From the NCBI RefSeq assembly GCF_022814865.1, contig NZ_JAKVRD010000005.1, positions 1 to 64,000 of the forward strand: a stretch of DNA of 64,000 nt, in the 5' to 3' direction. Shown here in pieces: positions 8,525 through 16,604 of this stretch (the first letter of the stretch is position 1; every line of letters starts with the position of its first letter). A model generated the notes under the pieces. That model searched no databases, was not told the origin of the DNA, and worked only from the letters and a program-made list of their open reading frames with translations. This stretch comes from Shimia aestuarii. Its GTDB lineage: Bacteria > Pseudomonadota > Alphaproteobacteria > Rhodobacterales > Rhodobacteraceae. The position numbers and the translations under genes were made by a program.

Positions 8525-9349
8525 TCAGCCGGTGATCCTGAGCTCTTCCGGCAAAGGCACGGCCCTCCGGGTGTCGTGATCAAGCAGGATCGACAGGACT
8601 TCGCCCACGGCGACGCACTCCCCCGTGAGCGCATCTTCGATCTGGTGCCCAAAGCGGTAGATCTTGTTTCCAAGCTCAATCGCATGGCTGGTCTGGCGCA
8701 AAACCGCGCCGGGCTGGGGCGACCGCAGGCAATCGAGTTTCATTTCCAGCACCACACGCCCAAGACCCCGCTCCCGCAGCCAGCCCGTATCCGCACCGAT
8801 CAAGGACCAGGCGATCTGTCCGCCGTTGCTAAAGCTGGAAATCAACCGCTCGGCCCGCCATGCGCCAGTGTGATCAAGGTCGGATGGCATCACCTGCGTG
8901 ATACATGAGACCAGCGCCTGTCCCGCCTCGATCCGCTTTTCCATATCCGCAACCGACGCCCCCGGCCCAAGCGCCAATCCACGTGGCGCCACCTCCGGAA
9001 ACTCGGAGAGCGGCACAGGGTTCAGCCCCGGCGCTTCCCCCTCAAGACGATCCAACGTGCTGCAATTCAACGCACTACCGTCCACCGTGAGCCGATGCAT
9101 CAAGTACATCGCGCCATCCGGCCCCTGCACCGGCAGGGTAAAGATACGCGCCACATCGTCGGCATAAAGTTCGCGATGAAATCGGGTATGCGCAGACACC
9201 ATCGCCGTGCCAGATAGCCCATGGCGCATGCGAAAATAGGCCCCGGCCTCTCGAAACCGCTGGTGGAAGAACTGTACGTTCAAATGCTGGTTGGAATCGC
9301 ATTCCCAGGCCTGAACGGTCCCTACATGGGTCAGATCGCCTTCCAACAT
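8525..9349 (-). CDS. Acyl-CoA thioesterase, double hotdog fold
   Basis: 274 aa from the ATG at 9349, which follows GGAGAGGGAA. The frame is open upstream but the preceding residues look non-coding. Two hotdog halves are visible: residues about 5-140, with DSNQHLNVQFF resembling the acid-containing active-site helix of 4-hydroxybenzoyl-CoA thioesterases, and residues about 165-270. It probably hydrolyses an acyl-CoA or acyl-carrier thioester, perhaps releasing CoA from a dead-end intermediate. Last gene of the minus-strand group acyl-CoA synthetase, two acyl-CoA dehydrogenases, thioesterase, 104 bp after the preceding stop. Confidence 0.75.
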   Translation of the reverse strand: MLEGDLTHVGTVQAWECDSNQHLNVQFFHQRFREAGAYFRMRHGLSGTAMVSAHTRFHRELYADDVARIFTLPVQGPDGAMYLMHRLTVDGSALNCSTLDRLEGEAPGLNPVPLSEFPEVAPRGLALGPGASVADMEKRIEAGQALVSCITQVMPSDLDHTGAWRAERLISSFSNGGQIAWSLIGADTGWLRERGLGRVVLEMKLDCLRSPQPGAVLRQTSHAIELGNKIYRFGHQIEDALTGECVAVGEVLSILLDHDTRRAVPLPEELRITG

Positions 9350-9453
9350 TTCCCTCTCCTCGCCTCTTCCACTGTCGGGCGCCCAATCGGCACACCGCGC
9401 GTCAAACTGAGCAACACTCTTCCCAGAGGAAGACCCCCTGTCAAAGCGTGACG

Positions 9454-10533
9454 TCACGCCGCCGCGTTGAATCGCTCCAAGTGCTGCTGCCGATTGCCGC
9501 CAAGCTGGGCCAAGACCAAAAGCCGTTTGACCATGTGCCCCACCGGCAATTCATCGGTCACCCCCATGCCGCCGTGCAACTGCACCGCATCACGCTGCAC
9601 TTTGCGCGCGTTATCCGAGATCTTTACCCGAGCCGCCGAGATCAGCCGCGCTCGGAAGGCGTCATCTTTGCTTTCCTGCGCCTCAGCGGCCAATTGCAAC
9701 ATCGAACGCGCCTCTTCGCGGGCAATGAACATATCAGCCATCCGGTGCTGCACGGCCTGAAACCGGCCAATCGGGCGGCCAAACTGTTCTCGCAACTTCA
9801 CATAGTCCAAGGTCGCACGATAAAGCGCATCAATCACACCCGCGCTCTCGGCAAGAATGGCCACACGGCCCATATCTGCCCCGAACCGCAGGGCCGCGCC
9901 GATGTCGGCAATGGTATCGGCCTCGCGCACGGTCACGCCGTCAAACACCACCCGCGCCACCGGCTGACCATCGAGGAGACGATAGCGCTCGACCTGCGCC
10001 GCGGTCGCAGGCACCGGACAGAGAACCTCTGCCCCATCCCGCTCTGCCACGACCCAGAAGGTCGCCGCGATATTCCCCCCCATGACAAGCGGCGACGTCC
10101 CGGAAAGCTTTAGCGTCCCGTCATCGCTCCGCGCCGTGATAGGCTTGCCCCGCGCGCCCTCTGCCATCACGTCAATCCGCGCGCCGGACAGGATCGGGTC
10201 AAGCGTGTCCTGCGCCTGCGCCTCTGGCAAAGCCCGCGCCAGCGTGGCCGCGCATTGCATCACCGCGCTCACCGGTTCCAACACCAACCCGGCGCCAAGC
10301 GCCTCTAGCAAACCGGTGATCTGCACCGGCTGAAGGCCTAGCCCTCCGAGCGCCTCTGGAAGTGGTGCCGCCAGCCAGCCGAGCTCGGCCATGTCCGCCC
10401 AATTCTTCTGCGCCAGTGTCTCATCCGCCAGCATCGCTGCGCGCTGCGCCAACCCGTAGCGATCCGCCACGAAACGCTCTGCCGTCTCCCGCAGAAGCGT
10501 CGCCTCTTCCGAGGGAATATCAAACCTGATCAT
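9454..10533 (-). CDS. Acyl-CoA dehydrogenase (second of an adjacent pair)
   Basis: 359 aa, ATG at 10533 with GGAGG upstream. Acyl-CoA dehydrogenase fold: helical N-domain, a middle beta-domain (about 115-210) and a C-terminal helical bundle with REQFGRPIGRFQAVQHRMADM and LHGGMGVTDE. FAD-dependent alpha,beta-desaturation of an acyl-CoA is the expected chemistry. It lacks the IYGGSNEIQ segment seen in its neighbour. Adjacent unequal ACAD genes often encode heteromeric alpha2beta2 enzymes, as in actinobacterial steroid side-chain dehydrogenases, so this could be the partner subunit. The gap to the upstream ACAD gene is 13 bp. Confidence 0.85.
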   Translation of the reverse strand: MIRFDIPSEEATLLRETAERFVADRYGLAQRAAMLADETLAQKNWADMAELGWLAAPLPEALGGLGLQPVQITGLLEALGAGLVLEPVSAVMQCAATLARALPEAQAQDTLDPILSGARIDVMAEGARGKPITARSDDGTLKLSGTSPLVMGGNIAATFWVVAERDGAEVLCPVPATAAQVERYRLLDGQPVARVVFDGVTVREADTIADIGAALRFGADMGRVAILAESAGVIDALYRATLDYVKLREQFGRPIGRFQAVQHRMADMFIAREEARSMLQLAAEAQESKDDAFRARLISAARVKISDNARKVQRDAVQLHGGMGVTDELPVGHMVKRLLVLAQLGGNRQQHLERFNAAA

Positions 10534-10546
10534 CTTGTTGCCCTCC

Positions 10547-11704
10547 TCAAAGCCCAAGCACCTGGCCAGCGAGAATCCCTCGCTGAATTTCATTGCTGCC
10601 GCCGTAAATCGATAGTTTGCGCCAGTTGAGGAACTGATAGGCCACGTTCTCAAACGGCTCTTCCGCGCAGGGGCTTTCCCGTTCCGGCAACATCGCCGGG
10701 CCCGCCACATCGAGCATCAATTCGGTCAAGCCCTGCTGAACTTCGGTGCCCCGCACCTTGAGAAGCGATGTCTCCGCCCCGATCCGCTCGCCCGCCTCTG
10801 CCGCAGCCAAGAGCCGTAGCGTAAATGCTTCAATCGCCATGACGTCGATCTCGAACCCTGCCAAAGCCGCGACAATCGCCGGGTCATCGGCGCGCCCGGC
10901 GGCTTCTGCCATGATCCGCACGCGCTGCAAAAGGTGCTTCGAACGGCCAACGCCGCCGATCCCAAGCCGTTCATGCTCGAGAAGCGCCTTGGCATAGGTC
11001 CAGCCTTTGTTGACCTCGCCCACAACCATGTCATCGGGGACGAACACATCGTCGAGGAATATCTCGTTCACCTCTTCGGTCCCGTCCGCAAGCCGGATCG
11101 GGCGACGCGACACACCCGGTGACGCCATATCGACCAACATCATCGAGATGCCTTCCTGCTTCTTCACCTCCGGGTCGGTACGCACCAGGCAGAAGATCCA
11201 GTTGGCGTATTGCGCGTAGGTCGTCCATGTCTTGGAACCTGAGAGCTTCCAGCCCCCCTCGCATCGCACCGCCCGCATCCGCAACGAGGCAAGGTCCGAC
11301 CCTGCCCCGGGTTCGCTAAACCCCTGACACCACCAGTCCTCTCCCGACAGGATTCGCGGCAGGAACCGCGTCCGCTGCGCCTCGCTGCCAAACCGCATCA
11401 GGATCGGCCCGATCATCTTGAGACCGAAGCCAGGCAAGGGCGGCGTGTGGAGACGGAACATCTCTTCATCTGCGATCAGCCGCTCGCGCGCCGACCACCC
11501 CGGCCCGCCGTGTTCTGCGGGCCAGGCCGGTGCCACCCAGCCTTTTTCGTAAAGGCTGCGCTGCCAACGCGCGAAATCCTCACGTGCCAGAGGCGCCCCC
11601 AACGCGACCTTCTCGCGCGTTTCTGGGTGCAGGGTCTTGGCAACGAAATCCCGGATCTCGGCACGGAAAGCCGCGTCCTCTGCACTGTTCAGAAGATCGC
11701 TCAT
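10547..11704 (-). CDS. Acyl-CoA dehydrogenase (first of an adjacent pair)
   Basis: 385 aa, close to the family norm of about 380. FSEPGAGSDLASL in the middle domain and IYGGSNEIQRGILAGQVLGL at the C-terminus are classic ACAD signatures that contact FAD and close the active site. It is translationally coupled to the acyl-CoA synthetase through an ATGA overlap at 11701-11704. It should therefore act on the thioester that enzyme makes, introducing a double bond. Electrons would go to ETF, which is not encoded here. Substrate chain type unknown; the paired layout suggests bulky or branched acyl groups. Confidence 0.9.
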   Translation of the reverse strand: MSDLLNSAEDAAFRAEIRDFVAKTLHPETREKVALGAPLAREDFARWQRSLYEKGWVAPAWPAEHGGPGWSARERLIADEEMFRLHTPPLPGFGLKMIGPILMRFGSEAQRTRFLPRILSGEDWWCQGFSEPGAGSDLASLRMRAVRCEGGWKLSGSKTWTTYAQYANWIFCLVRTDPEVKKQEGISMMLVDMASPGVSRRPIRLADGTEEVNEIFLDDVFVPDDMVVGEVNKGWTYAKALLEHERLGIGGVGRSKHLLQRVRIMAEAAGRADDPAIVAALAGFEIDVMAIEAFTLRLLAAAEAGERIGAETSLLKVRGTEVQQGLTELMLDVAGPAMLPERESPCAEEPFENVAYQFLNWRKLSIYGGSNEIQRGILAGQVLGL

Positions 11705-13890
11705 TCCGCGCCCTCCGTCTTGACGATCAACGCATCCACCGCGACGCAGCCTTCACCATCCGGCAAGACAAGCAGCGGGTTGATATCAATGCTCTCGATC
11801 TCGTCCGCATGGGCAACGGCAAGCTGCGACAACCGCAGTACCGCCTCCTCCAACGCGCCCCGATCGGCTGCCGGGCTGCCACGGAATCCCGCCAGCAAAT
11901 CGCCCAGACGTGTTTCGTCGATCATCTCTGCAACATCGCGGTGCGAGAGCGGCGCGCGGCGCAGCGCGACGTCGTTCATCAACTCGGTCATGATGCCGCC
12001 CACCCCCAGAAGAACCATGGGCCCAAAGACGGGATCATTCTGAACCCCGAGGATAGCCTCGACCCCGCCCTTGACCATTTTCTGCACAAGGCACGGCGCC
12101 GGCGCTCCGTTCAGGGTCTGGCCACTGAGCTTCTTGCTCAGGTCCGCAAAGGCGTCTTGAACGTCCTGCGGCCCCGAGAGACCCAGATGCACCAAACCGG
12201 CTTCGGTTTTGTGTTCGAAATCATCCGCAAGCCCCTTCATCACAACCGGATAGCCAATCGACTCCGCCGCCTTCAAAGCATCGGCCTCGGTCGTCACCAA
12301 CGCTTCGCCGACCATCGGCATGCCATAGGCCGCCAGTGCCGCCTTCGCCGCATATTCCGAAACGCTGCGCCCATGCCCGGCAAGGTTCTGGCACACTGTC
12401 GCGCCCGCATCCGCCTCAAGCAAATGCTCCACCGGCGCCTCGCGGCCCCTCTCTCTGCGTTCGTGATAGTCGATGAACCGTTTCAACGCCCGCAACATCG
12501 GCTGACTGCCGCGGAACACGGGCACCGAACCATCCTCGACCAACGCGTCATACCCCGCCTCGACGACCTTACCGCCATCATAGACCGCGATCACAGGCTT
12601 GCCTGCGCGCTTTGCCACCTCAAGCAGTGGCCCCGTCAGGCGATCTCGCCATGCCTCGCGCACCTGGTGAATGAAGACCACCATGATATCGGTGTTCTCA
12701 TCGTCCAGCACGGCCTCAAGCGCTGCCCCCCAACGCTCTGGGTGGGTCATCACATTGCCCGAAAGATCGAGCGGATTTGCCGGCGGCGTGAAATCCAGCA
12801 GCGGTTTGAGACGCGCCACGGTCTCGTCGCTGAAGTCCTCCAGCTCGAGCCCCAACGCATCGGCCTGATCTGCGGTCACCCCGCTCCAGCCGCCCGAGAA
12901 TGTCACCACGGAAATCCGCTTACCGCGCGGCGCGTGGCATTTCTCGAACAAAGCCGCCACATCGGCGAGTTCCAGCGGATCATCCACTGAAACGATATTT
13001 TCCTGCCGGAACACGGCCTCATAGGTGCGGAACGCCCCCGCCAACTTTCCGGTATGCGCCAGCGCTGTGCTTGCCGCGCGCTGGCTCCGGCCGAGCTTCA
13101 TCACGATCAACGGCTTGTCGGCCTCTTGTGCCCGCGCCGCAAGATCAAGGAAGCGCGATGGCGTCCGCAACCCTTCAAGCACCATGCACACCGACGCAAT
13201 CTGGGGATCCTGAAGCGCCCAACGCGCATAATCGGCGGCTTCCACATTCAACTCGTTGCCTGTCGAAACCAGATAGCGCATGTGCACGCCCTGATCGTGC
13301 GCCCGCGCCAGCAACACCATGAGCAACTGCCCGCTTTGGGAAATCAGCGCCGTCCGCCCGGGCGAAAGGTCCGCCGGGAAGGTTGCCGAGGTCAGCCCCA
13401 TGAAACCGCTCTCGAGATTGGCAAGGCCAAGGCAGTTCGGCCCGCAAATGGCGATCCGGTTGCGGTTGGCGACCTCGCGAAGTTGCTCCTCAAGCGCCTT
13501 GCCCTCTTCGCCTGTCTCGCCGAAACCCGAGGCAAGGATCACCGCCCCGCGCACACCCTTACGGCCGCATTCCTCAAGGATTTGCGGCAACGCCCGTTGC
13601 GGCACGAACATGAGCGCCGCGTCGACATCGCCGGGGATCGCTTCGACCGACGGGTAGCAGGGGATGCCATGAAGCTCGTCATACTTCGGATTGACGGGGT
13701 AGATATCGCCGGAAAACCCAAGCCGCCGCAGAACCGGCAGAGCCGCACCACTCCATCCTTCGGTATTGGCGCTCGCCCCGATCACCGCGACACTACGCGG
13801 GTTCAGCAATCCCGAAAGCTGTTCAAATATCTCTGGCGTCCCCGCCCCTTCCGCTGCCGCAGATGTCGCGCGTGATGCATCCGGTGCCAT
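11701..13890 (-). CDS. Acyl-CoA synthetase (ADP-forming), fused alpha-beta type
   Basis: 729 aa from the ATG at 13890 (GGAGGG upstream). Domain order: CoA-binding Rossmann domain (about 25-125), succinyl-CoA-ligase-like domains (about 145-460) with the presumptive phosphohistidine His279 in LAHTGKLAG, then a C-terminal ATP-grasp domain (from about 500, KGLADDFEHKTEAGLVHLGL). The reaction is acid + CoA + ATP to acyl-CoA + ADP + Pi. It heads the operon with two ACADs and the thioesterase, so it is the likely activating enzyme of the pathway. A palindromic motif shared with the 15004 operon lies 65 bp upstream. Use of an ADP-forming ligase instead of an AMP-forming one is notable for catabolism. 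Confidence 0.85.
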   Translation of the reverse strand: MAPDASRATSAAAEGAGTPEIFEQLSGLLNPRSVAVIGASANTEGWSGAALPVLRRLGFSGDIYPVNPKYDELHGIPCYPSVEAIPGDVDAALMFVPQRALPQILEECGRKGVRGAVILASGFGETGEEGKALEEQLREVANRNRIAICGPNCLGLANLESGFMGLTSATFPADLSPGRTALISQSGQLLMVLLARAHDQGVHMRYLVSTGNELNVEAADYARWALQDPQIASVCMVLEGLRTPSRFLDLAARAQEADKPLIVMKLGRSQRAASTALAHTGKLAGAFRTYEAVFRQENIVSVDDPLELADVAALFEKCHAPRGKRISVVTFSGGWSGVTADQADALGLELEDFSDETVARLKPLLDFTPPANPLDLSGNVMTHPERWGAALEAVLDDENTDIMVVFIHQVREAWRDRLTGPLLEVAKRAGKPVIAVYDGGKVVEAGYDALVEDGSVPVFRGSQPMLRALKRFIDYHERRERGREAPVEHLLEADAGATVCQNLAGHGRSVSEYAAKAALAAYGMPMVGEALVTTEADALKAAESIGYPVVMKGLADDFEHKTEAGLVHLGLSGPQDVQDAFADLSKKLSGQTLNGAPAPCLVQKMVKGGVEAILGVQNDPVFGPMVLLGVGGIMTELMNDVALRRAPLSHRDVAEMIDETRLGDLLAGFRGSPAADRGALEEAVLRLSQLAVAHADEIESIDINPLLVLPDGEGCVAVDALIVKTEGAE

Positions 13891-13954
13891 TGCTCTCTCC
13901 CTCCACAAGATTCGTCGCGAAGGTATCCATGAAGCAGGAGGGGCGTCAATAATA

Positions 13955-13978
13955 TTTTAAAATCTGTGTCCGCATTGC
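13955..13978. promoter_or_regulatory. Candidate operator for the second IclR regulator (site 1)
   Basis: TTTTAAAAT, 8 bp, then GCATTGC. The GCATTGC core is flanked by C and G, making an odd palindrome around the central T. The same composite motif, with identical spacing, occurs at 14923-14946. It lies in the 118-bp gap between the second iclR gene and the acyl-CoA synthetase gene. Confidence 0.6.
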
Positions 13979-14008
13979 GAACATTGAGCCGCGACCAAGT
14001 GGAACTCC

Positions 14009-14818
14009 CTAGTCCGGATAGAGGCGCCGCAACCGCATTCGGATCATCTGGGCCGTCGAAAGCAAGGCTGCTGCATATTCCTCCTCAACCCGATCAGGCG
14101 TGAGCACCGACGACAGACCCGAAAGCGAAAGCAATAGAGGATCTCCATCATCAGCAACGCGGATCGTGGTCGCGACGGCGTTGATCTCGGGCCACCACGC
14201 CCCAAAAGAGGCTGTGTAGCCATGGCTCGCAAACCGTTCGACCTCGGCAAGCACCCCCTCGCGCAACGCCGGGGATGGCGCGTCTTGCTCCGCCTCCAGC
14301 CGTGCAAGCGCCTCTTGCCTCTGCGCCTCGGGCATCTCGGCCAGATAGGCCCGCCCGATCGCTGTCGGCAGGTAAGGCAGCAACGCCCCAACCTCGAGAT
14401 TGAGAACGATCGCCTCCGGTCGACGCACCAGCTCCAGATAGCGCACCCCACCATCCACAGGGATGCCCAGCGCCACAGAAAAAGGCCCCAACTCGGAAAG
14501 CGCCTCCATCGCGGGGCGCATGATATCGCGCAAACCGGTGCTGGCGAATCCGGCCTGGCTTAGCTCGAAAACCCGCGCCGTAAGGCTGTAGCGGGATGTG
14601 CGCGGATGATAGGCAAGATAGCGGAGCTTCCGTAGCGTGTGGGTAAAGCGCGCCACGGTCGGACGCGGCATCCCGGTGCGGTCGGCAAGCTCCTGATTGC
14701 TCAGAGCGCGATCCTCTGGACGAAAGGCCGTCAAGATCGCAAGCCCCTTCTCCAGAGACGCCACGAACTGCCGGTCCGCACCGCCCTCTGCTTTGCCGTT
14801 GGATGCCTCGCCCGCCAT
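14009..14818 (-). CDS. IclR-family transcriptional regulator (second)
   Basis: 269 aa. After a short polar N-terminus, residues about 18-75 form the winged HTH (TGMPRPTVARFTHTLRKLRYL) and residues about 90-265 the effector domain, with GALLPYLPTAIGRAYLAEMP near the usual ligand pocket. The layout (LEKGLAILTAF at the HTH start) resembles the PcaR/PobR-type subgroup. It sits between two operons, acyl-CoA synthetase/ACAD to one side and DUF35/thiolase/FadJ to the other, each preceded by the TTTTAAAAT-N8-GCATTGC motif. It is therefore probably the local regulator of the beta-oxidation module. Effector unknown. Confidence 0.9.
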   Translation of the reverse strand: MAGEASNGKAEGGADRQFVASLEKGLAILTAFRPEDRALSNQELADRTGMPRPTVARFTHTLRKLRYLAYHPRTSRYSLTARVFELSQAGFASTGLRDIMRPAMEALSELGPFSVALGIPVDGGVRYLELVRRPEAIVLNLEVGALLPYLPTAIGRAYLAEMPEAQRQEALARLEAEQDAPSPALREGVLAEVERFASHGYTASFGAWWPEINAVATTIRVADDGDPLLLSLSGLSSVLTPDRVEEEYAAALLSTAQMIRMRLRRLYPD

Positions 14819-14922
14819 TCACCGCCCTCTCTTGGATATCATCTCAATTGATACGGTGACGCGCCAAGCCGCGCAACCGCCGCGGCTTCACAGGCGCGAT
14901 TCACTTCCTCGCACAATCTACT

Positions 14923-14946
14923 TTTTAAAATTATTGTTTGCATTGC
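14923..14946. promoter_or_regulatory. Candidate operator for the second IclR regulator (site 2)
   Basis: TTTTAAAAT, 8 bp, GCATTGC, here flanked by T and A. The flanking pair differs from site 1 (C and G) but remains complementary, so the 9-bp palindrome is conserved by a paired change. It lies in the 185-bp divergent space between iclR (start 14818) and the DUF35 gene (start 15004). Confidence 0.6.
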
Positions 14947-15003
14947 AGACGCATATTGCGCAAGAACCCTAGTCATCGAACTCTGCGCAACAGGGAGGAC
15001 AGC

Positions 15004-15432
15004 ATGAGTCACACCGGACAGGATACCGACCCGGCGGTCGCCCCGGCCTCGGGGCCGGACCACGAATTCCAAACCCATGTGGCGGATGGCAAGCTCTGGC
15101 TGCAACATTGCAAGGACTGCGACACAGCGATCTTCATGCCGCGCGTCCTCTGCCCATCCTGCGCCTCCCTAGCCCTTGAGTGGCGTCCGGCCTCCGGCCT
15201 TGGCACCATCTATTCGCAAGCAACACTGCGCCCTCGGGCCAAGCCCGGCGCGCCCGAACGGCCTCCGCACTCCGTCGTCCTTGTCGATCTTGATGAGGGG
15301 CCGCGGATGATGAGTCACCTTCCCGGCGTCTCACCCGAAGACATCCACATCGGGATGCGCGTGCGGGCGCGCATTGATGGCGACACCGGCAGCCACCTCG
15401 TTGCCTTTTTCCCCGAGGAGAGCCAGCCATGA
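15004..15432 (+). CDS. DUF35 OB-fold/zinc-ribbon protein, acyl-CoA-associated
   Basis: 142 aa, ATG at 15004 after GGGAGGA. N-terminal rubredoxin-like zinc ribbon with Cys pairs in HCKDCDTAIFMPRVLCPSC, followed by an OB-fold domain (DUF35). DUF35 proteins pair with thiolase-superfamily enzymes, as in archaeal HMG-CoA synthesis complexes and the Ltp2-ChsH2 retro-aldolase of steroid degradation, where they bind the CoA tail or channel substrate. The stop overlaps the start of the thiolase-fold gene (ATGA, 15429-15432), which strongly supports a stable complex with it. Confidence 0.88.
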   Translation: MSHTGQDTDPAVAPASGPDHEFQTHVADGKLWLQHCKDCDTAIFMPRVLCPSCASLALEWRPASGLGTIYSQATLRPRAKPGAPERPPHSVVLVDLDEGPRMMSHLPGVSPEDIHIGMRVRARIDGDTGSHLVAFFPEESQP

Positions 15433-16586
15433 CATCTCCTTCCCCCCTTCGCGGCAAATCCGCCATCGTCGGCGTCGGTACGGCAGGTCTCGGCGAGGCC
15501 CCCGGCTTCAACGCGATGGACATTCAGGCCCTCGCCGTGCGCGCTGCGCTCGATGATGCTGGCCTGTCCCTGACCGATGTTGATGGCCTCTTCTGTGCCA
15601 ACATGAGCCATACCTTCCCGGCGATCTCGACCGTCGAGTATCTCGGCCTCAATCCCCGCTGGATCGACGGCACCAATACCGGCGGCTCGAGCTTTGTCGC
15701 CCACGCGCTCTCGGCAACAATGGCCCTCGAAGCGGGCCTTTGCGACGTGGCACTTATCTGCTACGGCGCGACAATGCGGTCCGGTGCGGGCCGCATGGTC
15801 CCCCCGGCAGAACAGCCCGCATATGAAGTGCCGCATGGCCCGCGCTACCCGATGACAGCCTACGCGCTGGCCGCAGCGCGCCACATGGCCCAATTCGGCA
15901 CCACCCGCGAACAACTCGCCGCCGTCGCCGTTGCCGCGCGTGATTGGGCCCGCCTCAACCCCGACGCCTTCGAAAGAGACCCGCTGAGCGTCGAGGAGGT
16001 GCTCGCCTCGCGCATGGTGATGGAACCGCTGAGCCTGCGGGATTGCTGCCTGCTGACCGATGGGGCCGGTGCCATCGTCATGACCCGCGCCGACCGCGCC
16101 CGCGACCTCGCACACAAGCCCGCCTATTTCCTCGGCGGCGGCGTGGCGTCTTACAACCGCGCGATCTCTGAAATGCCGGACCTGACCAGCACCGCCGCCA
16201 AAGACTCCGGCAAACGCGCATTCACCATGGCAGGGCTCTCACAGGGCGATATCGACATCCTGCAACTCTACGATGCCTTTACCATCAATGTGATCCTCTT
16301 CCTCGAAGATCTGGGGTTCTGCCCCAAGGGGGAAGGCGGTGCCTTTGTCCAAGACGGCCGCATCGCGCCCGGTGGCGCATTGCCGGTGAATACCAATGGC
16401 GGCGGCCTCTCGTTCTGCCATCCGGGCATGTATGGCGTCTTTACCCTGATCGAAGCCACTCGCCAGCTGCGCGGCGCGGCCGAGGCCCGGCAGGTCGACA
16501 AGGCCGACACTGTGCTCTGCCACGGCAACGGCATCACGCTGTCGCACCAGGCCACCGCCATCTTCGGAAGTGACAACGCACTCTAA
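15429..16586 (+). CDS. Thiolase-fold protein, SCP2/lipid-transfer type without the nucleophilic Cys
   Basis: 385 aa, thiolase superfamily (SCP-x thiolase/lipid-transfer branch). The usual nucleophilic Cys motif is replaced by DGTNTGGSSFVAHA (81-92). The second-half motif NTNGGGLSFCHPGMYG keeps the His of the canonical GHP motif, and the C-terminal CxG acid/base Cys is not in its usual form. Loss of the Cys is typical of retro-aldolases such as Ltp2, not of thiolytic enzymes. With the coupled DUF35 gene, I infer cleavage of a hydroxyacyl-CoA into an aldehyde or ketone plus a shorter acyl-CoA. Ordinary thiolysis is the less likely alternative. The FadJ-like gene follows after 18 bp. Confidence 0.75.
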   Translation: MTSPSPLRGKSAIVGVGTAGLGEAPGFNAMDIQALAVRAALDDAGLSLTDVDGLFCANMSHTFPAISTVEYLGLNPRWIDGTNTGGSSFVAHALSATMALEAGLCDVALICYGATMRSGAGRMVPPAEQPAYEVPHGPRYPMTAYALAAARHMAQFGTTREQLAAVAVAARDWARLNPDAFERDPLSVEEVLASRMVMEPLSLRDCCLLTDGAGAIVMTRADRARDLAHKPAYFLGGGVASYNRAISEMPDLTSTAAKDSGKRAFTMAGLSQGDIDILQLYDAFTINVILFLEDLGFCPKGEGGAFVQDGRIAPGGALPVNTNGGGLSFCHPGMYGVFTLIEATRQLRGAAEARQVDKADTVLCHGNGITLSHQATAIFGSDNAL

Positions 16587-16604
16587 CCTAGGGGATCCAA
16601 GCTG

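Noticed and set aside
11530-12990. 486-codon frame opposite the acyl-CoA synthetase
   Set aside because: Antisense shadow of an intact, family-typical gene.
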